Made by a program: the position numbers and the translations under genes. From Fusibacter sp. A1 (lineage in GTDB: Bacteria > Bacillota > Clostridia > Peptostreptococcales > Acidaminobacteraceae), in assembly GCF_004125825.1 (NCBI RefSeq), contig NZ_QQWI01000002.1, positions 186,001-250,000 on the forward strand: a DNA stretch of 64,000 nucleotides, written 5' to 3'. Under the pieces are notes generated by a model. That model made no database searches. It saw only the letters and a list, made by a program, of their open reading frames with translations, and was not told the origin of the DNA. Position 1 is the stretch's first letter; every line of letters begins with the position of its first letter. Shown here one piece after another: positions 51,756 to 60,934 of the stretch.

Positions 51756-52211
51756 ATGAATCATGTCAAAAGAAATCATGTTGCAATCTGGTCTTTTTTA
51801 ATGGTTTTAATCGTACTGTTCTTTAATATTCTAGTCTATAAAAAAATAGTGGAAATGAGCTTTTTCAACATTCCAATGGTGGCTTTGCTTTTCATCATTG
51901 GGAACAAGAAGTTTAGATATGATTGGGCAAATAAATATCGGAATCCAATAGCGATTGTAGTTGCAGTAGTGACTCTGCTTGCGTATAGTTTGATATTGCC
52001 TCAAATCTCTCCAGTTGATGTCATGAAAAAGATGACAGAGATATACGATGAAAACAATTATTCAGTAGAAATCATTGGGTATTCAGCATCAGATAGAGAG
52101 CATATTTTTGTAAAGGGTGCCTATTTTGTGAAGGTTGAAAATGAAGTTGATGGTAATGTTGATTCCTATATGTTCGATTCAAGTACCGGCGATTTTACAG
52201 TTGTATACTAG
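51756..52211 (+). CDS. Hypothetical membrane-anchored protein
   Basis: A 151-residue protein with three hydrophobic helices (about 10-30, 35-50 and 63-80) and a C-terminal domain of about 65 residues after PQISPVDVMKKMTEIYDENNY. That tail, with alternating hydrophobic strands, looks like a small extracellular PepSY- or YxeA-like fold, but I do not recognise it. AAGGAG precedes the ATG. It stands between the M29 gene and an epimerase-like gene. Confidence 0.72.
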   Translation: MNHVKRNHVAIWSFLMVLIVLFFNILVYKKIVEMSFFNIPMVALLFIIGNKKFRYDWANKYRNPIAIVVAVVTLLAYSLILPQISPVDVMKKMTEIYDENNYSVEIIGYSASDREHIFVKGAYFVKVENEVDGNVDSYMFDSSTGDFTVVY

Positions 52212-52260
52212 CGATTTATTGTGATTTGGATCTTGCAATTATACAGAAAGAGAGTATTTT

Positions 52261-53070
52261 ATGAGATGCCTAGTAATAGGGGCAAGTGGTTATTTGGGAA
52301 GGTATGTATACCATGGGTTGAAGCGAGAGGCTAATAGTTGTTTGGGGACTTGCTATCGTTCACATGACTCTGAATTTGAGACACTCGATGTTTTGAATAC
52401 TGAGAATCTAATTGAAATCATGAAGTTTAAGCCTGATGTTGTCGTATGGTGCGTGATGGATGCGAATCTTGAGACTGAAATCTCAGATAATGGATTAAGG
52501 AGACTTATTGAACTCTTGTTGCCAGAGACACGACTGGTTTATATTTCTACTACTCTTTCAAGTGGAAAAGACCAGACAGAAGAAGATAAACCTATTGTGA
52601 GAAAGAAAGACGAGTACCTCGCCGACTATGTCAACGGAAAGATTTTAGGGGAGGCCATCGTAAAAGGTCATCACAATCATATCATCATCAGACCGGGAAG
52701 TATCTATGGCTTTGATTACTTTGGTAAGAAGGATGTCAGAATGGAGCTTTTGAATGAACAAGCGCTGTCCGGGCAGTTATACACAAGAACGGCCAACCTT
52801 TACACAAGCTTTGTTCATGTTGAAGATCTAGCCACAGCTATTGTAGAACTTGCCGATCATGAGGTTACTGGAACGATCAACATTGCGGGTGAACGTCCGG
52901 TAAGTCATTACATATTTACTAAGCACCTTGCCAAGCTGCTAGAGATCAGCGATGAATTCATCACAGCGGATTATCGACCTGATGCTGAGTATCGTACGCT
53001 TAGTTGTGTTCTTCGAAAAAAAATACTTAAATCGAGTATAAGTGATGTGAAAACACAGGCACTCACTTAG
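52261..53070 (+). CDS. NAD(P)-dependent sugar epimerase/reductase (RmlD-like SDR)
   Basis: A 269-residue extended short-chain dehydrogenase. Cofactor loop GASGYLGRYV (8-17), active-site region YISTTLSS, Tyr-x3-Lys in DYVNGKILGE and substrate-lid motif IIIRPGSIYGFDYFG. The pattern is close to RmlD-like dTDP-sugar reductases, but it lies alone with no other dTDP-sugar genes next to it. GAGAG precedes the ATG. Substrate uncertain. Confidence 0.83.
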   Translation: MRCLVIGASGYLGRYVYHGLKREANSCLGTCYRSHDSEFETLDVLNTENLIEIMKFKPDVVVWCVMDANLETEISDNGLRRLIELLLPETRLVYISTTLSSGKDQTEEDKPIVRKKDEYLADYVNGKILGEAIVKGHHNHIIIRPGSIYGFDYFGKKDVRMELLNEQALSGQLYTRTANLYTSFVHVEDLATAIVELADHEVTGTINIAGERPVSHYIFTKHLAKLLEISDEFITADYRPDAEYRTLSCVLRKKILKSSISDVKTQALT

Positions 53071-53118
53071 GGACTATCAATAAACTGAGACGCATAGAAT
53101 GATTTAGGAGGAGACAAA

Positions 53119-53403
53119 TTGAAAAAAACTTATGTCATCTTGTTAGAAGATACAGAAAAGCAACTGAATCGAGATGTGATTGCACGCCATGTCAGTCATC
53201 TTAAAGGGTTCGATTCTGAGGGGATGCTGATTATTTGTGGGCCGTTTGAGGATTATCGCGGTGGGATGATTATCTTGAACTGCAACAGTTTAGAGGAAGC
53301 TCATATGTTGGCAAAAAAAGATCCTTTTGTTTCAGAAGGATATCGAAGTTATTCAGTAAGAACACTAGAGGTCGCAGATAAGTCAAATAACTTTTTAGGT
53401 TAA
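53119..53403 (+). CDS. YciI-like protein
   Basis: A 94-residue protein of the YciI family (dimeric alpha-beta fold). It has the conserved RHVSHLKGFDSEGMLIICGPFEDYRGG core, with the His and Asp of a possible active site. The TTG start is supported by AGGAGG 7-12 bases upstream. Biochemical roles differ within the family and cannot be assigned here. It precedes a NUDIX gene. Confidence 0.85.
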   Translation: MKKTYVILLEDTEKQLNRDVIARHVSHLKGFDSEGMLIICGPFEDYRGGMIILNCNSLEEAHMLAKKDPFVSEGYRSYSVRTLEVADKSNNFLG

Positions 53404-53451
53404 AGAAGAGACTTGATTTTCATTCAGACGATAACTAAGAAAGGTGAAACC

Positions 53452-53982
53452 ATGGAATACTGGGATTTATACAATGAAAAAAGAGAACCGCTTGGTCGTA
53501 CCATGCTTCGTGCCGCGTCTAAACCTAAGGGAGAGTATCATGTGGTTGTTGATATCTGGACCTTTAACAGTAATGCCGAGGTTCTTGTAACACTACGGGA
53601 TCATGTTAAGGAATACTATCCTGGATACTGGGAAAACACTAGCGGATCTTCTCAGGCTGGTGAAACAAGCCTTCAGGCGGCGATACGTGAACTGCACGAA
53701 GAAACGGGCATAAGGGTGACAGCTGAGGACTTGACCTATCTAGGAACCTTTGTAGAAGAAGCTGCATTTGTAGACACTTATGCTTTATGTAAAGATGTGC
53801 CTATACATGAGATACAACTGCAAGAACACGAAACGATAGATGCGAAGTGGATTGATTTAGAGAGCTTAAATGAAATGGTAGAAAAGCAAATTATCGCGCC
53901 ACCGATTATCGAGCGGTTCAATCCTATAAAAGAGAAGTTGTTTGATTTGATAGATGCAAGTAGATCATCGGATCATGATTAA
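53452..53982 (+). CDS. NUDIX hydrolase
   Basis: A 176-residue NUDIX protein. It begins EYWDLYNEKREPLGRTM, as in the isopentenyl-diphosphate-isomerase-like NUDIX group, and has the box GETSLQAAIRELHEETGI whose glutamates bind the metal. The ATG at 53452 has AAAGGTG upstream; a frame reaching 53413 is not supported. It hydrolyses a nucleoside diphosphate linked to another moiety. The next gene begins 11 bases downstream. Confidence 0.9.
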   Translation: MEYWDLYNEKREPLGRTMLRAASKPKGEYHVVVDIWTFNSNAEVLVTLRDHVKEYYPGYWENTSGSSQAGETSLQAAIRELHEETGIRVTAEDLTYLGTFVEEAAFVDTYALCKDVPIHEIQLQEHETIDAKWIDLESLNEMVEKQIIAPPIIERFNPIKEKLFDLIDASRSSDHD

Positions 53983-53993
53983 CTGGAGATGAC

Positions 53994-54938
53994 ATGAAAC
54001 AATTCACAACACCACGGCTAAGTTTGAAAGCTTTTAAGCAAGAGGATATACTAGAAGCGGTTGAAGCATTGAACACAAATGAAGCAAGAAAATACTTAGG
54101 TGGAATAAGAGAAGACATAGCAGCAAGTGAAGCCTATCACGAGATGCTTGATAAAAGCGGTATCTGGTCAATTAGGCTAATTGATTCGGACGTATTTATC
54201 GGTATCGTAAGCCTGACAGACTACCATGAAGCGCACTATACCGAATTAAGCTATGTGTTTTCGGATAAGCACTGGGGTAAGGGATATGCCTACGAGGCAG
54301 TCGTGCCGATCATCGAGTATGCAAAAGAACAACTGCGACTGGACGTAATAGTTGCGCAGACCCAAAGTGCGAATTATCCTTCAATCAGATTACTTGAGAA
54401 GTTGAACTTTCATAAAAAGCATGAACTGATGAGATTCGATAACATGCAAAGCGTGTACGAACTTCATTTAAACGATTATATCGCTTACCTTAGAGCTAGA
54501 GTAGGCAATGCCGCAGTCAACTTGACGGGCGTCAACGTACTCATCACCAATCACAAGCATCAGATCCTTCTTCAAAAAAGAGGGGAATACCCTCTAAAGT
54601 GGGGGCTTATCGGAGGAATAGTCGAACTTGGCGAAACACTTGAAGCCGCATGCCTAAGAGAAGCCTATGAAGAAACAGGCCTGACCCTGACAGACCAGCC
54701 GACACTCATTGGAACAACCTCTGGAAAAGACTGCTACATGCACTTGCCGAACGGTCACAAGGCCTATTTTATCACCGCAGGTTTTCACATCAACTACAAC
54801 GGCGAGCCATTAAGCGTAGATGGGAAGGAAACCAAGGAGCTGGTTTTTTTTGATTTTGATAATCTACCTGTGGAACTTGTGAAGAGTCATCGGAATATGA
54901 TAGATGTATACTTATCAAAGTGTATCGAATTGCATTAA
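53994..54938 (+). CDS. GNAT acetyltransferase fused to NUDIX hydrolase
   Basis: A 314-residue two-domain protein. Residues 1 to about 165 are a RimJ/RimL-type GNAT domain (TTPRLSLKAFKQED, HWGKGYAYEAVVPIIEYA, NYPSIRLLEKLNFHKK). Residues about 175-310 are a NUDIX domain with box GELGETLEAACLREAYEETGL-like sequence (IVELGETLEAACLREAYEE, then TGLTL). A membrane-free linker joins them. TGGAGATG precedes the ATG. The order after a separate NUDIX gene indicates a two-gene transcript. The link between the two activities is unknown. Confidence 0.9.
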   Translation: MKQFTTPRLSLKAFKQEDILEAVEALNTNEARKYLGGIREDIAASEAYHEMLDKSGIWSIRLIDSDVFIGIVSLTDYHEAHYTELSYVFSDKHWGKGYAYEAVVPIIEYAKEQLRLDVIVAQTQSANYPSIRLLEKLNFHKKHELMRFDNMQSVYELHLNDYIAYLRARVGNAAVNLTGVNVLITNHKHQILLQKRGEYPLKWGLIGGIVELGETLEAACLREAYEETGLTLTDQPTLIGTTSGKDCYMHLPNGHKAYFITAGFHINYNGEPLSVDGKETKELVFFDFDNLPVELVKSHRNMIDVYLSKCIELH

Positions 54939-55002
54939 TAAAAAGATGAACTTTGTTAGAATTTTCTTGTTGATTCACAACTGAAACAGAAAAGAGGTAA
55001 GG

Positions 55003-55995
55003 ATGAAACGTTTGAAAAAAGGTGATGCAATTGGTGTTTTTTCGCCCTCGGCAGCCATAACCGCCTTCGTACCCGAAAGGTACCAGCGGGCGAAAGCATT
55101 TCTTGAAAGCAAAGGATTTAGTATTGTAGAAGGAAGTTTGACCGGAAAGAACGACTTTTACCGTTCTGGAACCATAAAGGAACGTGCAGACGAGTTAAAC
55201 GAACTGATCAGAAACAAAGAGGTGAGATGTATCATGTCATCGATTGGCGGGATGAACTCCAATTCAATTCTCCCCTATATCGATTATGAGGCCTTTAAGG
55301 CGGATCCTAAAATAATTGTCGGCTATTCTGATGTAACTGCGATTCTCTTGGCTATTTATGAAAAGACAGGAGTAACGCCATTTTATGGACCGGCCTGTGT
55401 GGCATCTTTCGGCGAGTTTCCGCCTTTTGTCGATGAAACCTATCATTACTTTTCGCAAATCTGTGTCGAAGGACCAGCACTTCCCTATGTGTATCCGACA
55501 CCGCCAGTTTGGACTGAGGAGTTCATCGATTGGAAACTGCAGGACCGTTCAAAGGTAGGGACTCGTAATGAGCTTGTCACTGTATATGAAGGTTGTGTAA
55601 GTGGAAGACTTATAGGTGGCAATTTGAATACGATAATGGGGATTTGGGGCAGCGAGTACATGCCCGAAATTCGCGTGGGAGATATTCTATTTATCGAGGA
55701 CTCCTTAAAAGACGCTGCGACAGTTGAAAGAAGTTTTTCACTTTTGAAACTAAATGGTGTTTTTGATAAGGTTGCTGGCATAATTTATGGAAAGCATGAA
55801 CTGTTTAAAGATCAAGGAACAAGTAGAAAACCCTATGAAATTCTAGTAGAGGTGTTGGGTGATACAAGAGTACCACTACTCGCTGAGTTTGACTGCAGTC
55901 ATACACATCCAATGCTGACCTTGCCAATTGGCGCGAATGTCACCCTTGATGCTACCAATAAGAAAGTCATACTTGATCAAGTGGAAATCGAGTAA
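55003..55995 (+). CDS. S66 family LD-carboxypeptidase / MccF-like serine peptidase
   Basis: A 330-residue S66 peptidase. The nucleophile is S109 in IIVGYSDVTA; the Glu and His of the triad are in LFIEDSLKDAATVERSF and FDCSHTHPMLTLPIG. It begins GDAIGVFSPSAAITAFVPERY, as in MccF. Members either trim murein tetrapeptides or cleave microcin C-type peptide adenylates for self-protection; the 55500-55560 insert (PTPPVWTEEFIDWKLQD) is of the MccF type. AGAGGTAAGG lies upstream of the ATG. Confidence 0.9.
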   Translation: MKRLKKGDAIGVFSPSAAITAFVPERYQRAKAFLESKGFSIVEGSLTGKNDFYRSGTIKERADELNELIRNKEVRCIMSSIGGMNSNSILPYIDYEAFKADPKIIVGYSDVTAILLAIYEKTGVTPFYGPACVASFGEFPPFVDETYHYFSQICVEGPALPYVYPTPPVWTEEFIDWKLQDRSKVGTRNELVTVYEGCVSGRLIGGNLNTIMGIWGSEYMPEIRVGDILFIEDSLKDAATVERSFSLLKLNGVFDKVAGIIYGKHELFKDQGTSRKPYEILVEVLGDTRVPLLAEFDCSHTHPMLTLPIGANVTLDATNKKVILDQVEIE

Positions 55996-56035
55996 TGGTT
56001 ATAAAGACATGATTTTGAAAAAGGAGTGGAATCAG

Positions 56036-56653
56036 ATGGGAAATTTAGAGGTGATCACCCAGTCAAAATGGAAGCGTGATCTGAAACATGATTATTTTTG
56101 CAGTGGCAGCGATACGCTCGTGGTCATGTTGCCGGGATATGGCTATTCGGTACATAAGCCCATATTCTATTATCTTTCTGATGTGGTCATGAAACTTGAT
56201 TTTGATTTACTGAGGGTCAATTACGGATTTCAACTCAGCCAAGAAGACATGTCGTTTGAACATGAACTGACAGTACTTAGGGACGAGGTTTTAGAGGTTG
56301 TATCAAAGGTTGATGCTAAGGTGTATAAAGAATTAATCGTTATTGGAAAGAGCATAGGAACAGGTTTTATGGACGATGTTGTCAAGTGTTTAGGTACCGA
56401 TAAAGTAAAAAGAATCTATCTGACTCCGATCGATAGAACCCTACCCGCGGATATAAGCAGCGATATGATGATCGTCTATGGCGACAAGGACAGCTTGCTG
56501 AGTATGGAGAGTAAAAATCGAATTAAGGGTTCTGCAGCAAGCGTAATGGTGGTAGAGGACGCCAATCATACTCTGAAGACGGGTGCGATGGATAAAGACC
56601 TTGAGGCAATCGCTACTTTAGCAGAGCAAGTAAGTGCATTTTGTACCTGTTAA
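56036..56653 (+). CDS. Alpha/beta hydrolase-like protein
   Basis: A 205-residue protein with an alpha/beta hydrolase layout: oxyanion region VVMLPGYGYSVHKP, nucleophile elbow VIGKSIGTGF, acid YGDKDSL and His in EDANHTLKTG. The ATG at 56036 has AAGGAG about 9 bases upstream; a second candidate at 56009 would add nine residues. It follows the S66 gene at 40 bases and probably shares its transcript. Substrate unknown. Confidence 0.82.
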   Translation: MGNLEVITQSKWKRDLKHDYFCSGSDTLVVMLPGYGYSVHKPIFYYLSDVVMKLDFDLLRVNYGFQLSQEDMSFEHELTVLRDEVLEVVSKVDAKVYKELIVIGKSIGTGFMDDVVKCLGTDKVKRIYLTPIDRTLPADISSDMMIVYGDKDSLLSMESKNRIKGSAASVMVVEDANHTLKTGAMDKDLEAIATLAEQVSAFCTC

Positions 56654-56673
56654 ATAATTGAAGGAGTAGGTTT

Positions 56674-56796
56674 ATGGGTACGATTAAGATATATCGTAAT
56701 GTAGCGAAATTGAAACACATCGACTTATTCCATTTATACACAAAAACAGTGTGCCCTACCAGCTTATTCCCCCCATGGAAGATGGGGAAGGGCTGA
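56674..56796 (+). pseudogene. Degenerate small ORF and flanking remnants
   Basis: A 40-codon ORF (start GTIKIYRNVAK) with AAGGAG upstream of its ATG, ending at TGA 56794-56796. In the next frame, TWADFMKHYGDRYRIIAP follows and also stops. The 360-base gap 56654-57014 contains no other gene. The pieces look like a decayed gene that still has its translation start; I do not recognise the family. Confidence 0.4.
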
Positions 56797-57014
56797 AACC
56801 TGGGCAGATTTTATGAAGCATTATGGCGATAGGTACAGAATCATCGCACCTTAATCCCAAGTTGGTCGACCGCATAGCCATGCTCGACAAATCATCAGGC
56901 GGACAGGAGAATGCGAGTGTTTTTCTTGTCGTAATTTTGATAATTTTTTGAACTGGATGGACTGATTGGACTATAGCTTATTTCACTAGCATAAACTAAC
57001 GTAAGGAGAAGTAA

Positions 57015-57884
57015 ATGAAGAAAATCACGATTATTGAGTCCACCGATTTCATTAGGTTAAAATTGAAAAAAATTCTTAATGATTATGGTTATATGAATCT
57101 AGAGATGCATGATTCGATTATCGTTAAACGTGTTGATTTTATGTTTAAGCAATCGGAACTAATTATTCTGGATTTGGATAATTATGATTTGGACGTCATT
57201 GAACTGGTAAAGGAGCTTAAAACGAATAAAAGTACAATGGGTATTCCAATTATCCTTCTGAGCGGTCAATCCGATATAGGCATATTATCTCAGGCGATTA
57301 AGGCTGGATGTACTGATTTTGTAACAAAACCTTTTAGTGCCGGTCAGATATTCGATAAGGTCAACGGTCTGATTGGGCGTGATATTCAAAAGAGTGACAT
57401 AGAGTCATCCACTTATTTCGATGGTGCCAAAGAAGCCGTTGAGGCAAACCTTCAGTGGGCAGAGGATTACAAGATAGGCATTAAGGAAATAGATAAGGAA
57501 CATAAAGAAATAATCGACAGTTTCGGAAAACTATACGAGCTGATGAAAAATGGACAAGGTCATGAGTATTATCATGAATTGACTACTTTTCTTGAGGGCT
57601 ATGTCATGATGCACTTCGCAAATGAGGAAGCGATTCAGAAGAAAATTCTTTTTGATCAACATGATGAACATGTTCTTTACCATCGTCTATTTAGAGATAG
57701 GGTTGATGATATCATATCCTCAAATAAGAACAGAAAAATCACGGATTATGACCTGATTAAGATCAATCTGTTTGTTAAAGATTGGATTCTTCATCACATA
57801 CTTGTGGAAGATAAGAAAATCGGTGAGTTTCTCACACGAGAGGGAGAGAAAATTAACATTGAAGCCAAACAAGGGGATGCTTAA
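57015..57884 (+). CDS. Response-regulator receiver domain fused to bacteriohemerythrin
   Basis: A 289-residue protein. Residues 1-120 are a receiver-like domain (ITIIEST, IILDLDNYD with D53, SGQ, TKPF with K105). Residues about 145-275 are a hemerythrin: diiron ligands H163 (EIDKEHKE), H200 and E204 (HFANEE), H219 and H223 (HVLYH), H261 and D266 (HILVED). All ligands are present, so oxygen or nitric oxide binding is likely. The receiver has a variant acidic pocket at the N terminus (IES instead of DD), so phosphorylation is doubtful. AAGGAG precedes the ATG. Confidence 0.92.
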   Translation: MKKITIIESTDFIRLKLKKILNDYGYMNLEMHDSIIVKRVDFMFKQSELIILDLDNYDLDVIELVKELKTNKSTMGIPIILLSGQSDIGILSQAIKAGCTDFVTKPFSAGQIFDKVNGLIGRDIQKSDIESSTYFDGAKEAVEANLQWAEDYKIGIKEIDKEHKEIIDSFGKLYELMKNGQGHEYYHELTTFLEGYVMMHFANEEAIQKKILFDQHDEHVLYHRLFRDRVDDIISSNKNRKITDYDLIKINLFVKDWILHHILVEDKKIGEFLTREGEKINIEAKQGDA

Positions 57885-57892
57885 GACGAAAT

Positions 57893-58186
57893 GTGGAATA
57901 CGATGAACTCAAAAATGGTGAATACTTTGCATTTGCAGGTATGATGATATGGTGTGGTGTGATATACATAAGAGGCACAGGTGTAGTTCCTGATAGATTA
58001 CTTGACTTTAGCCATATCGGGCCGAATTTAGGTTCAGCGCTTGTACTATCCGAAACGGTCCATGCGGTTTTTCTTGGCGCGTCTTTTGATTGGAAGGATA
58101 TAGCTGCAAGTATCGTAGGGCTAGGCGTTATTGCACTTGTAGTCAACAGTGGGGATTTGGATGGGTTTATCCCTCAGATTGGTTAA
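57893..58186 (+). pseudogene. Short hydrophobic ORF, probable remnant of a membrane protein
   Basis: A 97-codon frame from GTG with three hydrophobic patches (GMMIWCGVIYIRGTG, LGSALVLSETVHAVFLG, IAASIVGLGVIALVV). It resembles pieces of YjdF/DUF2238-type membrane proteins with a central part deleted, by eye only. There is no good ribosome binding site. A fragment in another frame, GNKEIVRLLGLYW, follows near 58245. Lies 8 bases behind the hemerythrin gene. Confidence 0.4.
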
Positions 58187-58191
58187 TTGAA

Positions 58192-58216
58192 ATAGAGCTG
58201 AAATGCTCTTTTTTTT
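58192..58216 (+). terminator. Short hairpin with T run
   Basis: AGAGC and GCTCT around TGAAAT, then eight T. Confidence 0.65.
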
Positions 58217-58375
58217 GCATCAACCGCTTGGTAGACGCCAGCGGAAACAAGGAGATCGTACGACTTTTAGGGCTATATTGGAGCGGTACTGCGTTTATTT
58301 GAATACATTTTATGTAAAACCGGTAAGTAAATCAACTTCGGTAGGGTATGGATAGGACAAAGGACGGACAAACTT

Positions 58376-59710
58376 ATGTCTAAATATCGCTATAAATCCA
58401 ATATCATAAAACATTACTCAAGTTTGATACTAATAGTTATTCTGACTCTTGCCTCAGCTGTCACAGGTGTTATTTCAAACCATGCGATGGATAATTTAAT
58501 CACTAGCCATACTCAGCTTTATCCGGATATGCTAAACGTGATTATCAAAGACAATGAAGAGCTTGTTAAGGTATTTATGGATGAGCGATTGTATGACAAG
58601 GTAGAGGACAATCCTGATTATCTTACCAATTTTTACAGTATGGGTGATGTGTTTCGTGTGAAGGTATGGAGCAAAACCGGTAAAATCCTGTGGAGTGATG
58701 ATAAGAACATCATCGGTAAGCGGTTTAGTGATAACATCGAGTTTAATAAGGCCCTGGCAGGAGAAACCAACTATTCTGTGGAAAAAGCGAACTCCGCAGA
58801 AAACAGTTCAGAAATTGAAGCTGGTAAAATACTAGAAATTTATATACCTGCGATAGTTGATGGACAAATCATAGGAGTGATTGAGCTTTATGAACGATAT
58901 GATTCTTTAGCAGCGAATATAAGAAAGATGAAGTTATTCCTCTATGTGACGGTAATCGTATTTGGAACTATTTTGTACATCTTGCTTTTCTCCATATTTT
59001 ATAATGCGTTCAATAAACTTAGGAACATCAACCATCAGTTGGATAAGACAAAAGAAGTAACACTATTTGCGGTAGCTTCTTTAGCGGAGGCTCGTGATCA
59101 CGAAACGGGCTATCATTTAAAGAGGACCTCGGTCTATGTTGGAGTCCTTGCCAATCACCTTAAAAAGCTGAATGAATATAAGGGATACATAACAGATAGC
59201 TATATAGATGACCTAGTGAGATCTGCACCTCTTCACGATATTGGAAAAGTGGGGATTAGGGATTACGTACTTCTTAAAAATGGAAAGTTGACAGATAATG
59301 AATTTGAAGAAATGAAAAGTCACTGTATCATTGGAGCAGAAACCCTTGCTTCAGCAGAATCAAAGATCGATTTTGCATCATTTCTGACGATCGCAAAGCA
59401 GATCACGATGCATCATCATGAAAGATGGAACGGCGAGGGCTATCCTGACGGTTTAATCGGTGATGCTATTCCAATCTCAGCACGTATGATGGCGCTTGCG
59501 GATGTGTATGACGCACTTAGAAGTGTGAGGCCGTATAAAAAATCGTTTTCTCACGAAATCTCACGTCGGATTATTATTGAAGGACGCGGAACGCACTTTG
59601 ACCCTCAGGTGGTGGACGCCTTTATCGCGCATGAACAGGAATTTAAAGAGACATCTGAAAAATATTTTGAAACCGAATATGGTACTGTAAAACGATTTGA
59701 ACGAATTTAA
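58376..59710 (+). CDS. Membrane HD-GYP domain protein, probable cyclic-di-GMP phosphodiesterase
   Basis: A 444-residue protein: TM1 about 13-35, an external Cache-like sensor about 36-185, TM2 about 195-217, then an HD-GYP domain about 235-430. The domain has REARDHETGYHLKRTS-like start, SAPLHDIGKVGI (HD pair), HHHERWNGEGYPDGL (GYP) and ADVYDALRSVRPYK, so the metal ligands are intact. Such enzymes degrade cyclic-di-GMP or related dinucleotides. The upstream GGACGGAC is a weak but well-placed binding site. Single gene beside the hemerythrin fusion. Confidence 0.92.
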   Translation: MSKYRYKSNIIKHYSSLILIVILTLASAVTGVISNHAMDNLITSHTQLYPDMLNVIIKDNEELVKVFMDERLYDKVEDNPDYLTNFYSMGDVFRVKVWSKTGKILWSDDKNIIGKRFSDNIEFNKALAGETNYSVEKANSAENSSEIEAGKILEIYIPAIVDGQIIGVIELYERYDSLAANIRKMKLFLYVTVIVFGTILYILLFSIFYNAFNKLRNINHQLDKTKEVTLFAVASLAEARDHETGYHLKRTSVYVGVLANHLKKLNEYKGYITDSYIDDLVRSAPLHDIGKVGIRDYVLLKNGKLTDNEFEEMKSHCIIGAETLASAESKIDFASFLTIAKQITMHHHERWNGEGYPDGLIGDAIPISARMMALADVYDALRSVRPYKKSFSHEISRRIIIEGRGTHFDPQVVDAFIAHEQEFKETSEKYFETEYGTVKRFERI

Positions 59711-59787
59711 GCAGTTTATGACTGAGTGATAGCGGTATGCAAGGTATTACCGATAAAAAACTAAAAAGAGCGGAGTCTTAGATAGAA

Positions 59788-60269
59788 ATGCTGAGAAAAA
59801 ACAACTTACTTTGTGCGGTTCTAATCATAGTCTTATCGTTATTCTTCATGGGATGTGATAGGTCAAAGAGACAGCAAAATCATCACGGGAGCATGCGATC
59901 TATACCCACCATATGTAGATTTTGATCAGCCCGGTTATGGTCTGTCGATAGAAATAATAACAGCCGCTTATAAAGTTTCGGGGTACGAGTTCAAGCTTGA
60001 TCTGTTACCATGGGCAAGGGCTGAAATTGTAGTAAACAACAGTGAATACGACATTCTACCTGATGCCTGGTTTACAAATGAAAGGGCAGAAACACTCCTA
60101 TTTAGTGATCCATATGCTGTGAACGAGCTGCTTTTCATCAAAAGAAAGGGCGATTTCAAATGCTAGAAGCAAAGAGATAATCGAAGCCTTCAATAGCGGA
60201 TTAAAGGTGATAAAGGATAGCGGCGAATATGATTTGATTATACAAAAATATGATATCAAAATGAACTGA
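59788..60269 (+). pseudogene. Family 3 solute-binding lipoprotein, frameshifted and internally deleted
   Basis: The ATG at 59788 starts a lipoprotein signal (LRKNNLLCAVLIIVLSLFFMGC). The frame then shifts near 59860-59880 to one encoding DSKIITGACDLYPPYVDFDQ and LDLLPWARAEIVVNNSEYDILPDAWFTNERAE, a family 3 domain. After ...LLFIKRK near 60150 the reading jumps to the extreme C terminus (IIEAFNSGLKVIKDSGEYDLI) and ends at 60267-60269. About 100 residues are missing. An inactive gene related in domain type to the binding domain of the 45225 chemoreceptor. Confidence 0.85.
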
Positions 60270-60290
60270 TAACTAGAATAGCGAACAAAA

Positions 60291-60318
60291 TCAACCTCGT
60301 TAGAAATGACGGGGTTTT
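60291..60318 (+). terminator. Terminator of the decayed binding-protein gene
   Basis: AACCTCGTT pairs with the AACGGGGTT-like arm GACGGGGTT, then TTCT. Modest stem; overlaps the ATG of the following ORF. Confidence 0.5.
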
Positions 60319-60695
60319 CTAGTGCGGATTCACGAAATGGGACACGTGCATTTAGTGATCTGTTCGTTGTCACGCCCTTTGACCGATATGGAGACTTGCT
60401 AAAACTTGTGACTGAGGCATTTGTCAAAATTTCTGATCCGAAAAAACCACTGCTAGTCAGAGCGATTGTGGAAGAGGCTGCGGGTGTGATCAAGTCAGCA
60501 TATGAACACAATCCTGTGTTTGAAAACGTTGGAACGATTGACGATTATAAACGTCATATTGAAGCGGTATTCGACCTGGTAGAGAATAAAAGGTCGCTCT
60601 ATGAAGCATCCGCCGTGATGGTCGAAAAATCAACAGGTAAGCTAGTGGACACCTGCTTCAATATGGAGTTCGAACAGCTTCCGATATGCAGTTGA
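60306..60695 (+). pseudogene. Truncated ORF, possible N-terminal part of an acetyltransferase
   Basis: A 129-codon frame whose ATG lies inside the preceding terminator and lacks a binding site. It contains LLVRAIVEEAAGVIKSAYEH and YEASAVMVEKSTGKLVDTCF, which resembles the first half of some GNAT proteins, and ends abruptly at PICS before any acetyl-CoA motif. Best read as the remnant of a larger gene. Family call weak. Confidence 0.4.
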
Positions 60696-60717
60696 ACTTG
60701 TAATAGCTCGAATTGCA

Positions 60718-60745
60718 AGATACTCGGTGACGGGTATCTTTTTTC
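60718..60745 (+). terminator. Terminator after the truncated ORF
   Basis: AGATACTCG pairs with CGGGTATCT around GTGA, followed by six T. Confidence 0.75.
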
Positions 60746-60934
60746 ATGTTGTTTACTACCCGTAAATACAGAGGATGGAAATTAGCTTGCTTAAGTGTAT
60801 GAAAAGATGGATATAAACAGAAATAGGGACGGAAGTATAAATAAGAATTGAAAAACTAAATGAAGGTGATTTCAAATGCACGTCGAAATGGTATACTATT
60901 AGCAATAATCAGAAACTTTACTTAGGAGGAACAC

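Noticed and set aside
58090..58302. 70-codon ORF overlapping the hydrophobic remnant
   Set aside because: No binding site; its last part (GNKEIVRLLGLYW) may be a separate relic, but the ORF as a whole does not look like a protein.
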